From an uncultured Lachnospiraceae bacterium (GTDB lineage: Bacteria; Bacillota; Clostridia; Lachnospirales; Lachnospiraceae), in NCBI GenBank assembly GCA_951801955.1, contig CATOOV010000002.1:62001-126000 (forward strand): 64,000 bases of DNA, read 5' to 3'. Under the pieces are notes generated by a model that worked only from the letters and a program-made list of their open reading frames with translations, was not told the DNA's origin and did no database searches. Position numbers and translations under genes: made by a program. Numbering within the stretch: position 1 is the first letter of the stretch; each line of letters starts with the position of its first letter. Positions 51,799 through 60,706 of the stretch are shown in pieces.

Positions 51799-52464
51799 AT
51801 GTTAAACAATATAGAATCCATTATTTTCGATTTGGATGGAACACTGGTGGACTCCATGTGGCTGTGGCACGACATTGATGTGGAATTTTTGGAAAAACGA
51901 GGATTGTCGCTTCCCCAAACGTATCAGCATGAGATCGAAGGTATGAGTTTTACAGAAACGGCTGTCTATACCAAAGAGTTGTTTCATTTAGAGGATAGCG
52001 TGGAAGAGTTAAAATCCATCTGGAATCGAATGGCAATTGAAAAATATATGAATGAAGTGCCTTTTAAACCTGGAGCACAGGAATTTCTGCACTATTGCAG
52101 AAAACAAAATATTACGTTAGGCATCGCCACAAGTAATTCCAGAGAACTGGTAGACGCCGTGGTGTCGGCGCTTGATTTTGGAGACTGTATTCAGGAGATT
52201 GTGACCTCATGCGAAGTGGAACATGGAAAGCCAGCTCCTGATGTCTATTTGGAAGCAGCAAAAAGACTTTCTGTCCTGCCAGATCGCTGTCTGGTATTTG
52301 AAGATGTTCCTATGGGAATCCGTGCGGGGAAAAATGCAGGGATGCAGGTGTGCGCAGTGGAAGATCCTTTTTCTATGCCTCAGACAGAGGAAAAGCGCAG
52401 GCTTGCAGATTACTATATTACGAGCTATGAACAAGTATTAAACAATACATATGAAGTTCTGTAA
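51799..52464 (+). CDS. HAD-family hydrolase, beta-phosphoglucomutase-like
   Basis: A 221-residue protein with HAD motif I FDLDGTLVDSM, motif II LGIATSNSRELV, the lysine in HGKPAPDVYLEAAKRL and motif IV VFEDVPMGIRAGKNAG. It is a phosphatase or phosphomutase on a small sugar phosphate; the substrate cannot be read. Its SD lies in the end of the upstream gene. Confidence 0.92.
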   Translation: MLNNIESIIFDLDGTLVDSMWLWHDIDVEFLEKRGLSLPQTYQHEIEGMSFTETAVYTKELFHLEDSVEELKSIWNRMAIEKYMNEVPFKPGAQEFLHYCRKQNITLGIATSNSRELVDAVVSALDFGDCIQEIVTSCEVEHGKPAPDVYLEAAKRLSVLPDRCLVFEDVPMGIRAGKNAGMQVCAVEDPFSMPQTEEKRRLADYYITSYEQVLNNTYEVL

Positions 52465-52603
52465 TTCAAAACGCCATCAGCGTTCCTGCGGCGGCACACA
52501 TGTTGGTTTTGCAGCATCTGTAAACATATAAAGGGAAAGATTTTAAGATTTGACGCAGAATATGCGTGACTTCAATCTGAAATAAACAGAACAGGAGACT
52601 GCC

Positions 52604-54601
52604 ATGGAGACAAATTTTTTGCCGATTTGCCGGGAGGACATGGAAAAAAGGAAGATAGGACAATTTGATTTTGTGTATGTAATCGGGGATGCCTACGTGG
52701 ACCATCCTTCTTTTGGACATGCAATTATCAGCCGACTGTTGGAAGCACATGGTTATACTGTGGGCATTATTTCCCAGCCGGATTGGAGGCAAAAGGAAAG
52801 TATTGCGATCTATGGGGAACCTCGGCTTGGATTTTTAGTCAGCGGTGGAAATATGGACTCTATGGTAAACCATTACAGCGTGTCAAAACGGCTTAGGGAA
52901 AGGGATGCATTTACCCCTGGAGGAGTGATGGGAAAACGTCCAGACTATGCCACTGTGGTTTATAGCAATTTAATCCGGCAGACTTACAAGAAGACGCCCA
53001 TTCTGATCGGAGGCGTGGAGGCAAGCCTTAGACGTCTTGCACACTATGACTATTGGAGTAATAAAGTAAAGCGTTCTATTTTGCTGGACAGTGGGGCAGA
53101 CATCCTGATGTATGGCATGGGGGAACGCAGTATCCTTGCATTGGCAGAGTCATTGGACAGCGGACTTTGTGTTTCAGATATTACCTTTGTACCTGGGACA
53201 GTCTATAGGACTCAACAAAAAGAGGATATTTATGATGCCTTGTATCTTCCAGGATTTGAGTTCGTAAAAACAGAAAAACAAGCCTATGCGAAAAGTTTTT
53301 ATCTGCAGTACTGCAACACAGATCCTTTTAGCGGGAGACGTTTGGTGGAGAGCTATCCCAACCATATTTTTGTTGTGCAGAATCCCCCTTCTAAGCCTTT
53401 GACCCAGCAGGAAATGGACGATGTATATGCGCTGCCCTATACACGTACCTATCACCCTTCTTATGAGGCTTTAGGAGGCGTTCCAGCCATTTCAGAAGTA
53501 AAGTTCAGCCTTACCAGCAACCGGGGCTGTTTTGGCGGCTGCAGCTTTTGTGCGCTCACCTTTCATCAAGGACGGATTATTCAATCCAGAAGCCATGATT
53601 CCATTGTGCAGGAAGCAGAGCTTTTGACAAAAGAAAAAGATTTTAAAGGATATATCCACGATGTAGGAGGACCTACTGCAAATTTCCGTTTTCCTGCATG
53701 TGAAAAACAGCTTTCCAAAGGGGCGTGTCCCCAAAAACAATGCCTGTTCCCAAAACCTTGCAGACAGTTAAAGGTGGACCACAAAGATTATTTAAAGTTG
53801 TTGAGAAAACTGCGGAGCCTGCCTGGAGTAAAAAAAGTATTTATCCGATCTGGAATCCGGTTTGATTATGTGCTGGCAGATTCGGACCATACGTTTCTGC
53901 AAGAACTGTGTAAGTATCATGTCAGCGGGCAGCTTAAAGTGGCGCCGGAACATATTTCAGATCAAGTATTGGAAAAAATGGGAAAGCCGAAGGCAGATAT
54001 ATATCATCAATTTGTGCGGGAGTATCAGAAGATCAATGAGAAATTAGGGAAAAAGCAGTATTTGGTTCCCTACCTGATGTCCTCCCATCCTGGCTCTACA
54101 TTGCAGGATGCCGTAAATCTTGCGGAATTTTTGCGAGATCTAGGTTATATGCCAGAACAAGTACAGGATTTTTATCCAACACCTTCTACAATTTCTACCT
54201 GTATGTATTATACTGGTTTAGATCCCCGTACCATGGAACCGGTATATGTAGCTCATAACCCACATGAAAAAGCCATGCAGCGCGCTTTAATCCAATACCG
54301 GGATCCCAAGAATTATGATTTGGTAAAAGAAGCGTTACAAAAAATAGGACGGATCGATTTGATCGGTTATGACAAGAATTGCCTGATACCTCCCAGGAGA
54401 AAAAATAACGGGTCAACCCATGTGCAGGACTATTATGACAGGAATGTAAAAGGACGGAGCAAATCAAAAAAGGTTCTTGGCACAAAAGAAAATTCTGGAA
54501 ATCCGAATAAAAAGAATGAAACATACCAGAATAGGGCTCTTGGCGGCGAGTGGCAGCCCAAAAAGAAAAAGACAATCCGAAATGTCCATAAAAAGAAATA
54601 A
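52604..54601 (+). CDS. ygiQ: YgiQ-family radical SAM protein
   Basis: A 665-residue protein. An N-terminal UPF0313-type domain (GDAYVDHPSFGHAIISRLLE, GGVEASLRRLAHYDYW) is followed by the radical SAM cluster motif GCFGGCSFCALTFHQGR. The C-terminal basic tail (GRSKSKKVLGTK..., KKKKTIRNVHKKK) is typical. The function of the family is not settled. CAGGAGA precedes the ATG. The gap before it carries a GAACGCC-type hairpin remnant. Confidence 0.92.
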   Translation: METNFLPICREDMEKRKIGQFDFVYVIGDAYVDHPSFGHAIISRLLEAHGYTVGIISQPDWRQKESIAIYGEPRLGFLVSGGNMDSMVNHYSVSKRLRERDAFTPGGVMGKRPDYATVVYSNLIRQTYKKTPILIGGVEASLRRLAHYDYWSNKVKRSILLDSGADILMYGMGERSILALAESLDSGLCVSDITFVPGTVYRTQQKEDIYDALYLPGFEFVKTEKQAYAKSFYLQYCNTDPFSGRRLVESYPNHIFVVQNPPSKPLTQQEMDDVYALPYTRTYHPSYEALGGVPAISEVKFSLTSNRGCFGGCSFCALTFHQGRIIQSRSHDSIVQEAELLTKEKDFKGYIHDVGGPTANFRFPACEKQLSKGACPQKQCLFPKPCRQLKVDHKDYLKLLRKLRSLPGVKKVFIRSGIRFDYVLADSDHTFLQELCKYHVSGQLKVAPEHISDQVLEKMGKPKADIYHQFVREYQKINEKLGKKQYLVPYLMSSHPGSTLQDAVNLAEFLRDLGYMPEQVQDFYPTPSTISTCMYYTGLDPRTMEPVYVAHNPHEKAMQRALIQYRDPKNYDLVKEALQKIGRIDLIGYDKNCLIPPRRKNNGSTHVQDYYDRNVKGRSKSKKVLGTKENSGNPNKKNETYQNRALGGEWQPKKKKTIRNVHKKK

Positions 54602-54701
54602 ATTTCCCCGATAAGAGCCAAATACCAAGCAGCAAGCCGAGGCATGATTTCATTTGTTTTTACTTTCGTGCGAATAAAGGAACTGATACAGGGAGGAACG
54701 A

Positions 54702-55790
54702 ATGCAAAAGTTTCAGATAGGCAAAAATGAGGCGGGACAAAGGTTTGACAAATACTTAAAAAAACTTTTGTCCAAAGCTCCTGGCAGCTTTATTTACAAG
54801 ATGCTCCGCAAAAAAAATATCAAACTAAATGGAAAAAAAGCGGATGGTTCTGAAAAACTGAATATCAAAGATACCGTGGAATTGTTTTTGTCCGAGGATA
54901 CCTTTTCAAAATTTGCGTCCCCCATGTTGGAATCTGATGAAATCTCTTCTGGTGGACAGCAGGAAAACAGCCAGGATTACCCTTATATCCCTTTGGATAT
55001 TATCTATGAGGATGAAGATATTTTAGTAATCAATAAACCTTCTGGGATGTTATCCCAAAAGGCGAAACCAGATGATCTTTCAGCAAATGAATATATCATT
55101 GGTTATCTTTTGAATCAGCATACGATCTCTAAGAAGGATTTGGCAACTTTCCGCCCGTCCATCTGCAACCGCTTAGACCGGAATACTTCTGGGCTTTTAA
55201 TTGCAGGAAAAAGTCTGAAAGGGCTTCAGGATATGGCAGGGCAGTTAAATAACCGTTCTGTTGAGAAATATTATTGTTGTCTTGTAAAAGGACAAGTTAC
55301 GAAATATCAGGTGATAGAAGGGTGGCTGCAAAAAGAAAATGCCAGCAACCAAGTAAAGATATTCGGCTCCAAAATGCCAGGGAGCAAATATATTAAAACA
55401 GCATATACCGCATTGAGTTGCTTTTTGCGCTCTGATTTAAACGGTATGAATAAACAAGGGGCTGCCGATGGAAGTGTAAGCAAAAAAGAGAGGGAACTGG
55501 AATCTTATACTTTATTGGAGGTACACCTGGTCACAGGGCGTTCCCATCAGATCAGGGCGCATCTCGCCTCAATCGGGCACCCTATTGTGGGAGATTCAAA
55601 ATATGGAGACAAAACAGTAAATGACTGGTTCTATCAGCATTATCAAATCCGTTCCCAGATGCTTCACGCATACCGCATGAAAATGCAGGATGGCAGGGAG
55701 CTGCGGGCTCCAATGGGAGAAGAATTTCAACGGGTGATTCCGTTAGGCAAAGAGGAGGACATATGGCAACATGGAATTCACGAGGACTGA
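54702..55790 (+). CDS. RluA-family 23S rRNA pseudouridine synthase
   Basis: The S4 domain at the N-terminus (GQRFDKYLKKLLSKAP) is followed by the catalytic segment ICNRLDRNTSGLLIAGKS and the C-terminal TGRSHQIRAHLASIGHPIVG. At 362 residues it is a normal RluC/RluD-type enzyme; the target uridine is not predictable. It overlaps recU by 28 bases. Confidence 0.93.
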   Translation: MQKFQIGKNEAGQRFDKYLKKLLSKAPGSFIYKMLRKKNIKLNGKKADGSEKLNIKDTVELFLSEDTFSKFASPMLESDEISSGGQQENSQDYPYIPLDIIYEDEDILVINKPSGMLSQKAKPDDLSANEYIIGYLLNQHTISKKDLATFRPSICNRLDRNTSGLLIAGKSLKGLQDMAGQLNNRSVEKYYCCLVKGQVTKYQVIEGWLQKENASNQVKIFGSKMPGSKYIKTAYTALSCFLRSDLNGMNKQGAADGSVSKKERELESYTLLEVHLVTGRSHQIRAHLASIGHPIVGDSKYGDKTVNDWFYQHYQIRSQMLHAYRMKMQDGRELRAPMGEEFQRVIPLGKEEDIWQHGIHED

Positions 55791-56296
55791 GAGGTTCCAC
55801 ACTGGAAGAATTTATAAATCTTACCAATGAAAAGTACGAGGAACATGGGCTTGCGCTGATTCAAAAGGTTCCAACGCCTATTACCCCTATCAATATTGAC
55901 AAGGACAATCATCATATTACACTTGCCTATTTTGACCAAAAGAGTACCGTAGATTATATTGGCGCTGTACAGGGGATTCCCATATGTTTTGATGCAAAAG
56001 AATGTCATACTGATACGTTTCCCCTGCAAAATATACATCCTCACCAAGTACATTTTATGGAGAAATTTGAAAAACAGCAGGGAGTGGCATTTCTGCTGAT
56101 TTTTTATTCCCACCGAAATGAGAGTTACTATCTTCGCTTTCAAAAAATGATGGAATTTTGGAATCGTGCTGCGGAGGGCGGCAGAAAAAGTTTTCGATAT
56201 GAGGAACTGGAAGGGGAATATTTTTTGAAATCAAAAGGAGGTATTTTAGTTCCATATCTGGATGCCATACAAAAGGATCTGGAAATGCGGGAATAA
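55763..56296 (+). CDS. recU: Holliday junction resolvase RecU
   Basis: The 177-residue protein shows the RecU order: SRGLRGSTLEEFINLTNEKY, IQKVPTPITPINID, STVDYIGAVQGIPICFDAKE (catalytic D and E/K pair) and FPLQNIHPHQVHFM. It cuts Holliday junctions in Gram-positive recombination. AGAGGAGG precedes its start inside the upstream gene. RecU is usually beside ponA in Bacillus; here it is coupled to a pseudouridine synthase. Confidence 0.9.
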   Translation: MATWNSRGLRGSTLEEFINLTNEKYEEHGLALIQKVPTPITPINIDKDNHHITLAYFDQKSTVDYIGAVQGIPICFDAKECHTDTFPLQNIHPHQVHFMEKFEKQQGVAFLLIFYSHRNESYYLRFQKMMEFWNRAAEGGRKSFRYEELEGEYFLKSKGGILVPYLDAIQKDLEMRE

Positions 56297-56426
56297 ACAT
56301 GAGAATCTATGTTTGTTTCCAGGAACTATTGATAAACGTTGATATAAGGAATATAATTACATTACAAACACTTGGAATGCTGGATTCAATCCCCTGGAAA
56401 ACTTTTCGGGAGCCATTCAAAAAAGG

Positions 56427-56455
56427 TTGACTTTTTTATCTTTCTCCTATATAAT
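56427..56455 (+). promoter_or_regulatory. Promoter of the his operon
   Basis: TTGACT (56427-56432), a 17-base spacer and TATAAT (56450-56455): close to the sigma-A consensus. Transcription would start near 56462, leaving a leader of ~185 bases before hisZ. Confidence 0.8.
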
Positions 56456-56537
56456 ATGCGTGTTTTAACTAGACAATTTAATATGGTAGCGTGATAAAGT
56501 ATCGTTTGGATTTTATTGCGTAAATTTATGAGACACT

Positions 56538-56614
56538 CTGCGAGGATGGGGAAGGGGTTCGTGCATGTACCATGCCAGCGAATGTTGAGCCAAATCCCAT
56601 GGCAAGAATCGCAG
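56538..56614 (+). promoter_or_regulatory. Nested hairpin leader of hisZ
   Basis: CTGCGA (56538-56543) pairs with TCGCAG (56609-56614). Inside it, ATGGG (56546-56550) pairs with CCCAT (56596-56600), TTCG (56558-56561) with CGAA (56579-56582), and GCATG-TAC-CATGC forms the tip (56563-56575). I do not see a T-box sequence (no GGTGG...ACCGCG-like element) or a run of His codons. The class is unknown. Confidence 0.45.
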
Positions 56615-56647
56615 GGGTGAGTTTGGAATCAGAAAGGATATTTACAT

Positions 56648-57835
56648 ATGGAACGCAAATTACTACACACACCAGAAGGTGTCCGGGATATCTATAACAT
56701 GGAATGTGCAAGAAAGCTTATTTTGCAGGATAATCTGCATGATTTGCTGAAAAAGTATGGTTATCATGCAATTGAGACGCCCACATTTGAATTTTTTGAT
56801 ATTTTTAGCCGGGAAATTGGTACAACCCCATCGAAAGATTTATATAAATTTTTTGACCGTGAAGGAAATACGTTGGTGCTCCGTCCTGATATGACCCCTT
56901 CCATTGCAAGGTGTGTGGCTAAATATTATGGAGATGAAGAATTTCCTGTGCGTCTTTGTTATATGGGAAATACCTTTATTAATAACAGCAGCTACCAGGG
57001 CAGGTTAAAGGAAAATACTCAGCTTGGGGCAGAATTGGTGGGAGACAATTCTGTCGCTGCTGATGCAGAAATTCTTGCCCTTGTTGTAAATGCGCTGAAA
57101 ACAGCCGGATTAAAGGAATTTCAGATTGGCGTAGGGCATGTGGATTTTTTCCGTGGACTGGTACATGCCGCGGAGTTAAAAGAAGATCTGGAAAATGAAT
57201 TGATTACACTGATTTCCAATAAAAATTTTTTCGGAGTGGAAGAACTGATGGATTCCCTTCATCTTCCAAAACCTTTAAAAGAACTGTTTTCTATGCTCGG
57301 CAGTCTGAGTATGACAGAGGATATGCTGAAACGGGCAAAAGAATTATCAGAAGGATTTCCATTGATTCTAAAGGCTTTGAGACGTTTGGAGGAGCTGATG
57401 CAGGTTTTATCTTGCTATGGGGTGCAGCATTATGTTTCCATCGAACCTGGAATGCTCAGCAGTTATCATTATTATACAGGGATTATCTTTGCAGGGTATA
57501 CATTTGGCAGCGGAGAACCAATTGTAAAAGGCGGTCGTTATGATCATCTTATAGATTATTTTGGAAAACATGCGCCTTCTATTGGGTTTGCAGTAGTAAT
57601 TGACCAGCTTTTAGCCGCATTATCCAGACAAAAAATTGAGATTCCAACAGACAGCAGCCAGACTTTAATTGTATATTCGAAAGAAAAACAGGACGATGCC
57701 ATTCAAAAAGCGGTATCTTTGCGGGAGCAGGGAAGAGGTGCATCTTTAGTGCTGCGGCAGGAAGGCAGGACAAATGAAGAATATCACTCTTATGCAGGAC
57801 GTATGCATATGCAGGAGGTTGTTTTTCTTTCTTAA
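56648..57835 (+). CDS. hisZ: ATP phosphoribosyltransferase regulatory subunit HisZ
   Basis: A 395-residue class II synthetase-like protein resembling HisRS without anticodon-binding function: LLHTPEGVRDIYNMECARK, RPDMTPSIARCVAKYY, YYTGIIFAGYTFGSGEPIVKG cut as YYTGIIFAGYT and GGRYDHLIDYFG. HisZ pairs with the short form of HisG, which is the next gene. AAAGGA precedes the ATG. Confidence 0.93.
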   Translation: MERKLLHTPEGVRDIYNMECARKLILQDNLHDLLKKYGYHAIETPTFEFFDIFSREIGTTPSKDLYKFFDREGNTLVLRPDMTPSIARCVAKYYGDEEFPVRLCYMGNTFINNSSYQGRLKENTQLGAELVGDNSVAADAEILALVVNALKTAGLKEFQIGVGHVDFFRGLVHAAELKEDLENELITLISNKNFFGVEELMDSLHLPKPLKELFSMLGSLSMTEDMLKRAKELSEGFPLILKALRRLEELMQVLSCYGVQHYVSIEPGMLSSYHYYTGIIFAGYTFGSGEPIVKGGRYDHLIDYFGKHAPSIGFAVVIDQLLAALSRQKIEIPTDSSQTLIVYSKEKQDDAIQKAVSLREQGRGASLVLRQEGRTNEEYHSYAGRMHMQEVVFLS

Positions 57836-57873
57836 GAACGTTGGGTACACTGGTGCAATCATATCGAGCATAG

Positions 57874-57958
57874 ATGGCGGAAAGAGTGAAAGAATTTGTT
57901 AATCCTTTCACTAATTACCTGTATGTGCTGAAAAACGTACAGAATGGAGGAAAACATG
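57874..57958 (+). promoter_or_regulatory. Two-hairpin leader repeat, copy 3 (hisG)
   Basis: Stem 1: AGTGAAAG (57885-57892) with CTTTCACT (57905-57912), perfect. Stem 2: CTGTATGT (57919-57926) with ACGTACAG (57935-57942), one G-U pair, loop GCTGAAAA. It ends in GAATGGAGGAAAAC and the ATG of hisG. Confidence 0.75.
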
Positions 57959-58594
57959 AGATATTTAACATTTGCATTGGGGAAAGGGCGTCTGGCAAGA
58001 CAAACCCTGGAAACTTTTGAAAAAATAGGAATTACCTGTCAGGAAATGAAAGATAAGGATACAAGAAAACTAATTTTTGTAAACGAAGAATTGAAATTAA
58101 AATTTTTTCTTGCAAAAGGTCCAGATGTTCCCACATATGTGGAATATGGGGCGGCAGATATCGGTGTGGTAGGAAAAGACACAATTTTAGAGGAGGCACG
58201 CAATATCTATGAGGTTTTGGATTTGGGATTTGGCAAATGCCGGATGTGCGTCTGCGGTCCCAAGAAAGCACAGGAATTGTTGCAGCATCATGAATTGATT
58301 CGGGTTGCCACTAAGTATCCCAGAATTGCCAAAGATTATTTTTACAATAAAAAGCATCAAACAGTAGAAATCATCAAATTAAACGGCTCCATTGAGCTTG
58401 CGCCGATTGTCGGCCTATCTGAGGTGATTGTAGATATCGTAGAGACAGGTTCTACCCTGCGGGAAAATGGATTGGGTGTGCTGGAAGAGGTTTGCCCTCT
58501 TTCCGCTCGGATGGTGGTAAACCAAGTCAGTATGAAAATGGAAAATGAACGTATTACAAAATTGATTCGGGATCTCAAAGAAGTCCTTTTGTAA
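57956..58594 (+). CDS. hisG: ATP phosphoribosyltransferase, short form
   Basis: ATG 57956 is used (57944 lies in the SD). The 212-residue protein is the short HisG form, without the C-terminal regulatory domain: [49 protein letters not shown]. It catalyses the first step of histidine synthesis and needs HisZ, encoded just upstream. It is the third gene carrying the two-hairpin leader. Confidence 0.95.
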   Translation: MRYLTFALGKGRLARQTLETFEKIGITCQEMKDKDTRKLIFVNEELKLKFFLAKGPDVPTYVEYGAADIGVVGKDTILEEARNIYEVLDLGFGKCRMCVCGPKKAQELLQHHELIRVATKYPRIAKDYFYNKKHQTVEIIKLNGSIELAPIVGLSEVIVDIVETGSTLRENGLGVLEEVCPLSARMVVNQVSMKMENERITKLIRDLKEVLL

Positions 58595-58670
58595 TATTCA
58601 AAATGCTGCCCATGATATAATCGGGAGCCATCTCCCAACTGATATACCAAAACAGATAAGGAGAAAACCT

Positions 58671-59966
58671 ATGAGAATATTAAAATTAACAGAGGGTTCC
58701 AGAAATAACCTTTTGGAAGATCTTTTAAAACGAAGCCCAAACAGCTATAAACAATATGAGGAACGTGTACATACCATTATTGAAAAGGTGCGCAGTGAAC
58801 GTGACCAGGCTGTTTTTCAATATACCAAACAATTTGATGGCGCACAGGTCAATGCGCAAAATATTCAAGTGGCCAGGGAAGAAATTGGCGAGGCATACCG
58901 CCTGGTAGATGGCAAATTGATCACAGTTATGAAAAAATCCCTGGAAAATATCAAAGCGTACCATGAAAAACAAAAGCAATACAGTTGGTTTGACAGCAGA
59001 CCAGATGGTGTAATGCTGGGACAGAAAGTTACCCCTATTGCTCGTGTGGGAGTGTATGTGCCAGGAGGAAAAGCTGCTTATCCATCTTCTGTATTGATGA
59101 ACGTACTTCCGGCAAAGGTAGCAGGGGTGGAAAAGATTGTAATGACTACTCCCTGTAACAAAGAAGGAAAGGTAAATCCAGCAACTCTCGTGGCTGCAGA
59201 TCTTGCCGGTGTGGATGAGATCTATAAAGTGGGAGGCGCCCATGCCATCGCGGCACTTGCCTTTGGAACAGAGAGTATTCCAAAGGTTGATAAAATTGTA
59301 GGACCTGGAAATATTTATGTGGCTCTTGCTAAGAAAGCAGTGTTTGGACACGTAAGTATTGATTCCATTGCAGGACCAAGTGAAATTCTGGTTCTGGCAG
59401 ATGAAACGGCAAATCCAAGGTACGCAGCGGCAGATCTGTTATCCCAGGCAGAGCATGATGAATTGGCAAGTGCAATTTTAATTACCACCAGCCTGCAGTT
59501 TGCCCAGCAGGTATCCCAAGAGATAGACAAATTTACGGCAGAGCTTTCACGAAAAGAAATTATAGAAAAATCTCTGGAAAATTATGGTTATATTTTAGTG
59601 GCAGAAAATCTGGATGAGGCAATTGATACATGCAATGAAATTGCATCCGAACATTTGGAAATTTTAACGGCAAATCCTTTTGAAGTTATGATGAAGATAA
59701 AAAATGCGGGCGCTATATTTTTGGGAGAATATTCCAGCGAACCATTGGGTGATTATTTTGCAGGACCTAACCATGTGCTTCCAACCAATGGGACAGCGAA
59801 ATTTTTCTCTCCATTAGGGGTAGATGATTTTATTAAGAAATCTAGCATTATTTCTTATTCCAAAGAGGCTCTAGAGCCCATTTGCCAGGATATTATACAG
59901 TTTGCTTCCTCAGAACAGTTGACGGCACATGCAAATTCCATTAAAGTAAGATTTGAAGAATCATAA
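58671..59966 (+). CDS. hisD: Histidinol dehydrogenase
   Basis: A 431-residue protein with the NAD and zinc motifs VGVYVPGGKAAYPSSVLMN, VGPGNIYVALAKK, SIAGPSEILVLAD, LLSQAEHDELA and GPNHVLPTNGTAKFFSPLGV. It performs the last two oxidations of histidine synthesis. AAGGAG precedes the ATG. A small hairpin (AAACCAG/CTGGTTT, 59966-59983) follows the stop. Confidence 0.96.
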   Translation: MRILKLTEGSRNNLLEDLLKRSPNSYKQYEERVHTIIEKVRSERDQAVFQYTKQFDGAQVNAQNIQVAREEIGEAYRLVDGKLITVMKKSLENIKAYHEKQKQYSWFDSRPDGVMLGQKVTPIARVGVYVPGGKAAYPSSVLMNVLPAKVAGVEKIVMTTPCNKEGKVNPATLVAADLAGVDEIYKVGGAHAIAALAFGTESIPKVDKIVGPGNIYVALAKKAVFGHVSIDSIAGPSEILVLADETANPRYAAADLLSQAEHDELASAILITTSLQFAQQVSQEIDKFTAELSRKEIIEKSLENYGYILVAENLDEAIDTCNEIASEHLEILTANPFEVMMKIKNAGAIFLGEYSSEPLGDYFAGPNHVLPTNGTAKFFSPLGVDDFIKKSSIISYSKEALEPICQDIIQFASSEQLTAHANSIKVRFEES

Positions 59967-60013
59967 AACCAGGACTCTGGTTTATCTTCATGGCAAATAA
60001 GGCAAGTATGCAG

Positions 60014-60065
60014 AAGTGCACCTGACATGCCGAATGGCATGACAGGGCGCCCTTTAGGTGTACTT
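60014..60065 (+). promoter_or_regulatory. Three-way-junction-like structure between hisD and hisB
   Basis: P1: AAGTGCACCT (60014-60023) with AGGTGTACTT (60056-60065), ten pairs with one G-U. P2: CATGCC-GAAT-GGCATG (60026-60041). P3: the palindrome AGGGCGCCCT (60044-60053). Two unpaired bases separate each helix. It lies 40 bases before hisB. Confidence 0.45.
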
Positions 60066-60104
60066 TAATTACGCAAAAGAATAAGTAGGAAATGAGGAAT
60101 CATA

Positions 60105-60698
60105 ATGTCAGCAGAAAGAATTGCCAGGCAGCACCGAAAGACAAAAGAAACAGATATCAGCCTGACCTTAAATTTGGATGGGAGTGGAAATACAGAGCTG
60201 AATACAGGGATCGGTTTTTTTGACCATATGCTGGACGGATTTGCACGTCATGGCTTTTTTGACCTTAAGGTCCAAGTGGAGGGGGATCTGATTGTAGATA
60301 CGCATCATTCCATTGAAGATACAGGAATTGTCATGGGAAATGCCATTCGGTTTGCTGCAAGGGATAAAAGAGGATTAAAGCGTTATGGAAGCTGTATTCT
60401 GCCTATGGATGAAACTTTGGTGCTCTGTGCTATTGATCTGGGCGGAAGACCATATTTTTCTTTTGAAGGTGAATTTACCGCTGAAAGGATTGGATATATG
60501 GAAACAGAGATGGTGCGGGAATTTTTTTATGCAATATCCTATAGTGCAGGAATGAATCTCCATATGAAAATTTTATCTGGAACCAACAACCATCATATGG
60601 TGGAAGCTCTCTTTAAGGCATTCGGGCGCGCTTTGGATGAGGCAACCGGAAAAGATCCCAGAACAACAGATATTATGTCAACGAAAGGTAGTTTATAG
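60105..60698 (+). CDS. hisB: Imidazoleglycerol-phosphate dehydratase
   Basis: A 197-residue monofunctional IGPD with its metal-binding motifs GFFDHMLDGFARHG, DTHHSIEDTGI and GTNNHHMVEALFKAFGRAL. It dehydrates imidazole glycerol phosphate. GAGG precedes the ATG. It is followed by the fusion gene after eight bases. Confidence 0.96.
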   Translation: MSAERIARQHRKTKETDISLTLNLDGSGNTELNTGIGFFDHMLDGFARHGFFDLKVQVEGDLIVDTHHSIEDTGIVMGNAIRFAARDKRGLKRYGSCILPMDETLVLCAIDLGGRPYFSFEGEFTAERIGYMETEMVREFFYAISYSAGMNLHMKILSGTNNHHMVEALFKAFGRALDEATGKDPRTTDIMSTKGSL

Positions 60699-60706
60699 GT
60701 GAAATT

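Noticed and set aside
56427-56647. T-box riboswitch before hisZ
   Set aside because: No conserved T-box sequence or specifier-stem features could be found, only nested helices of another kind.
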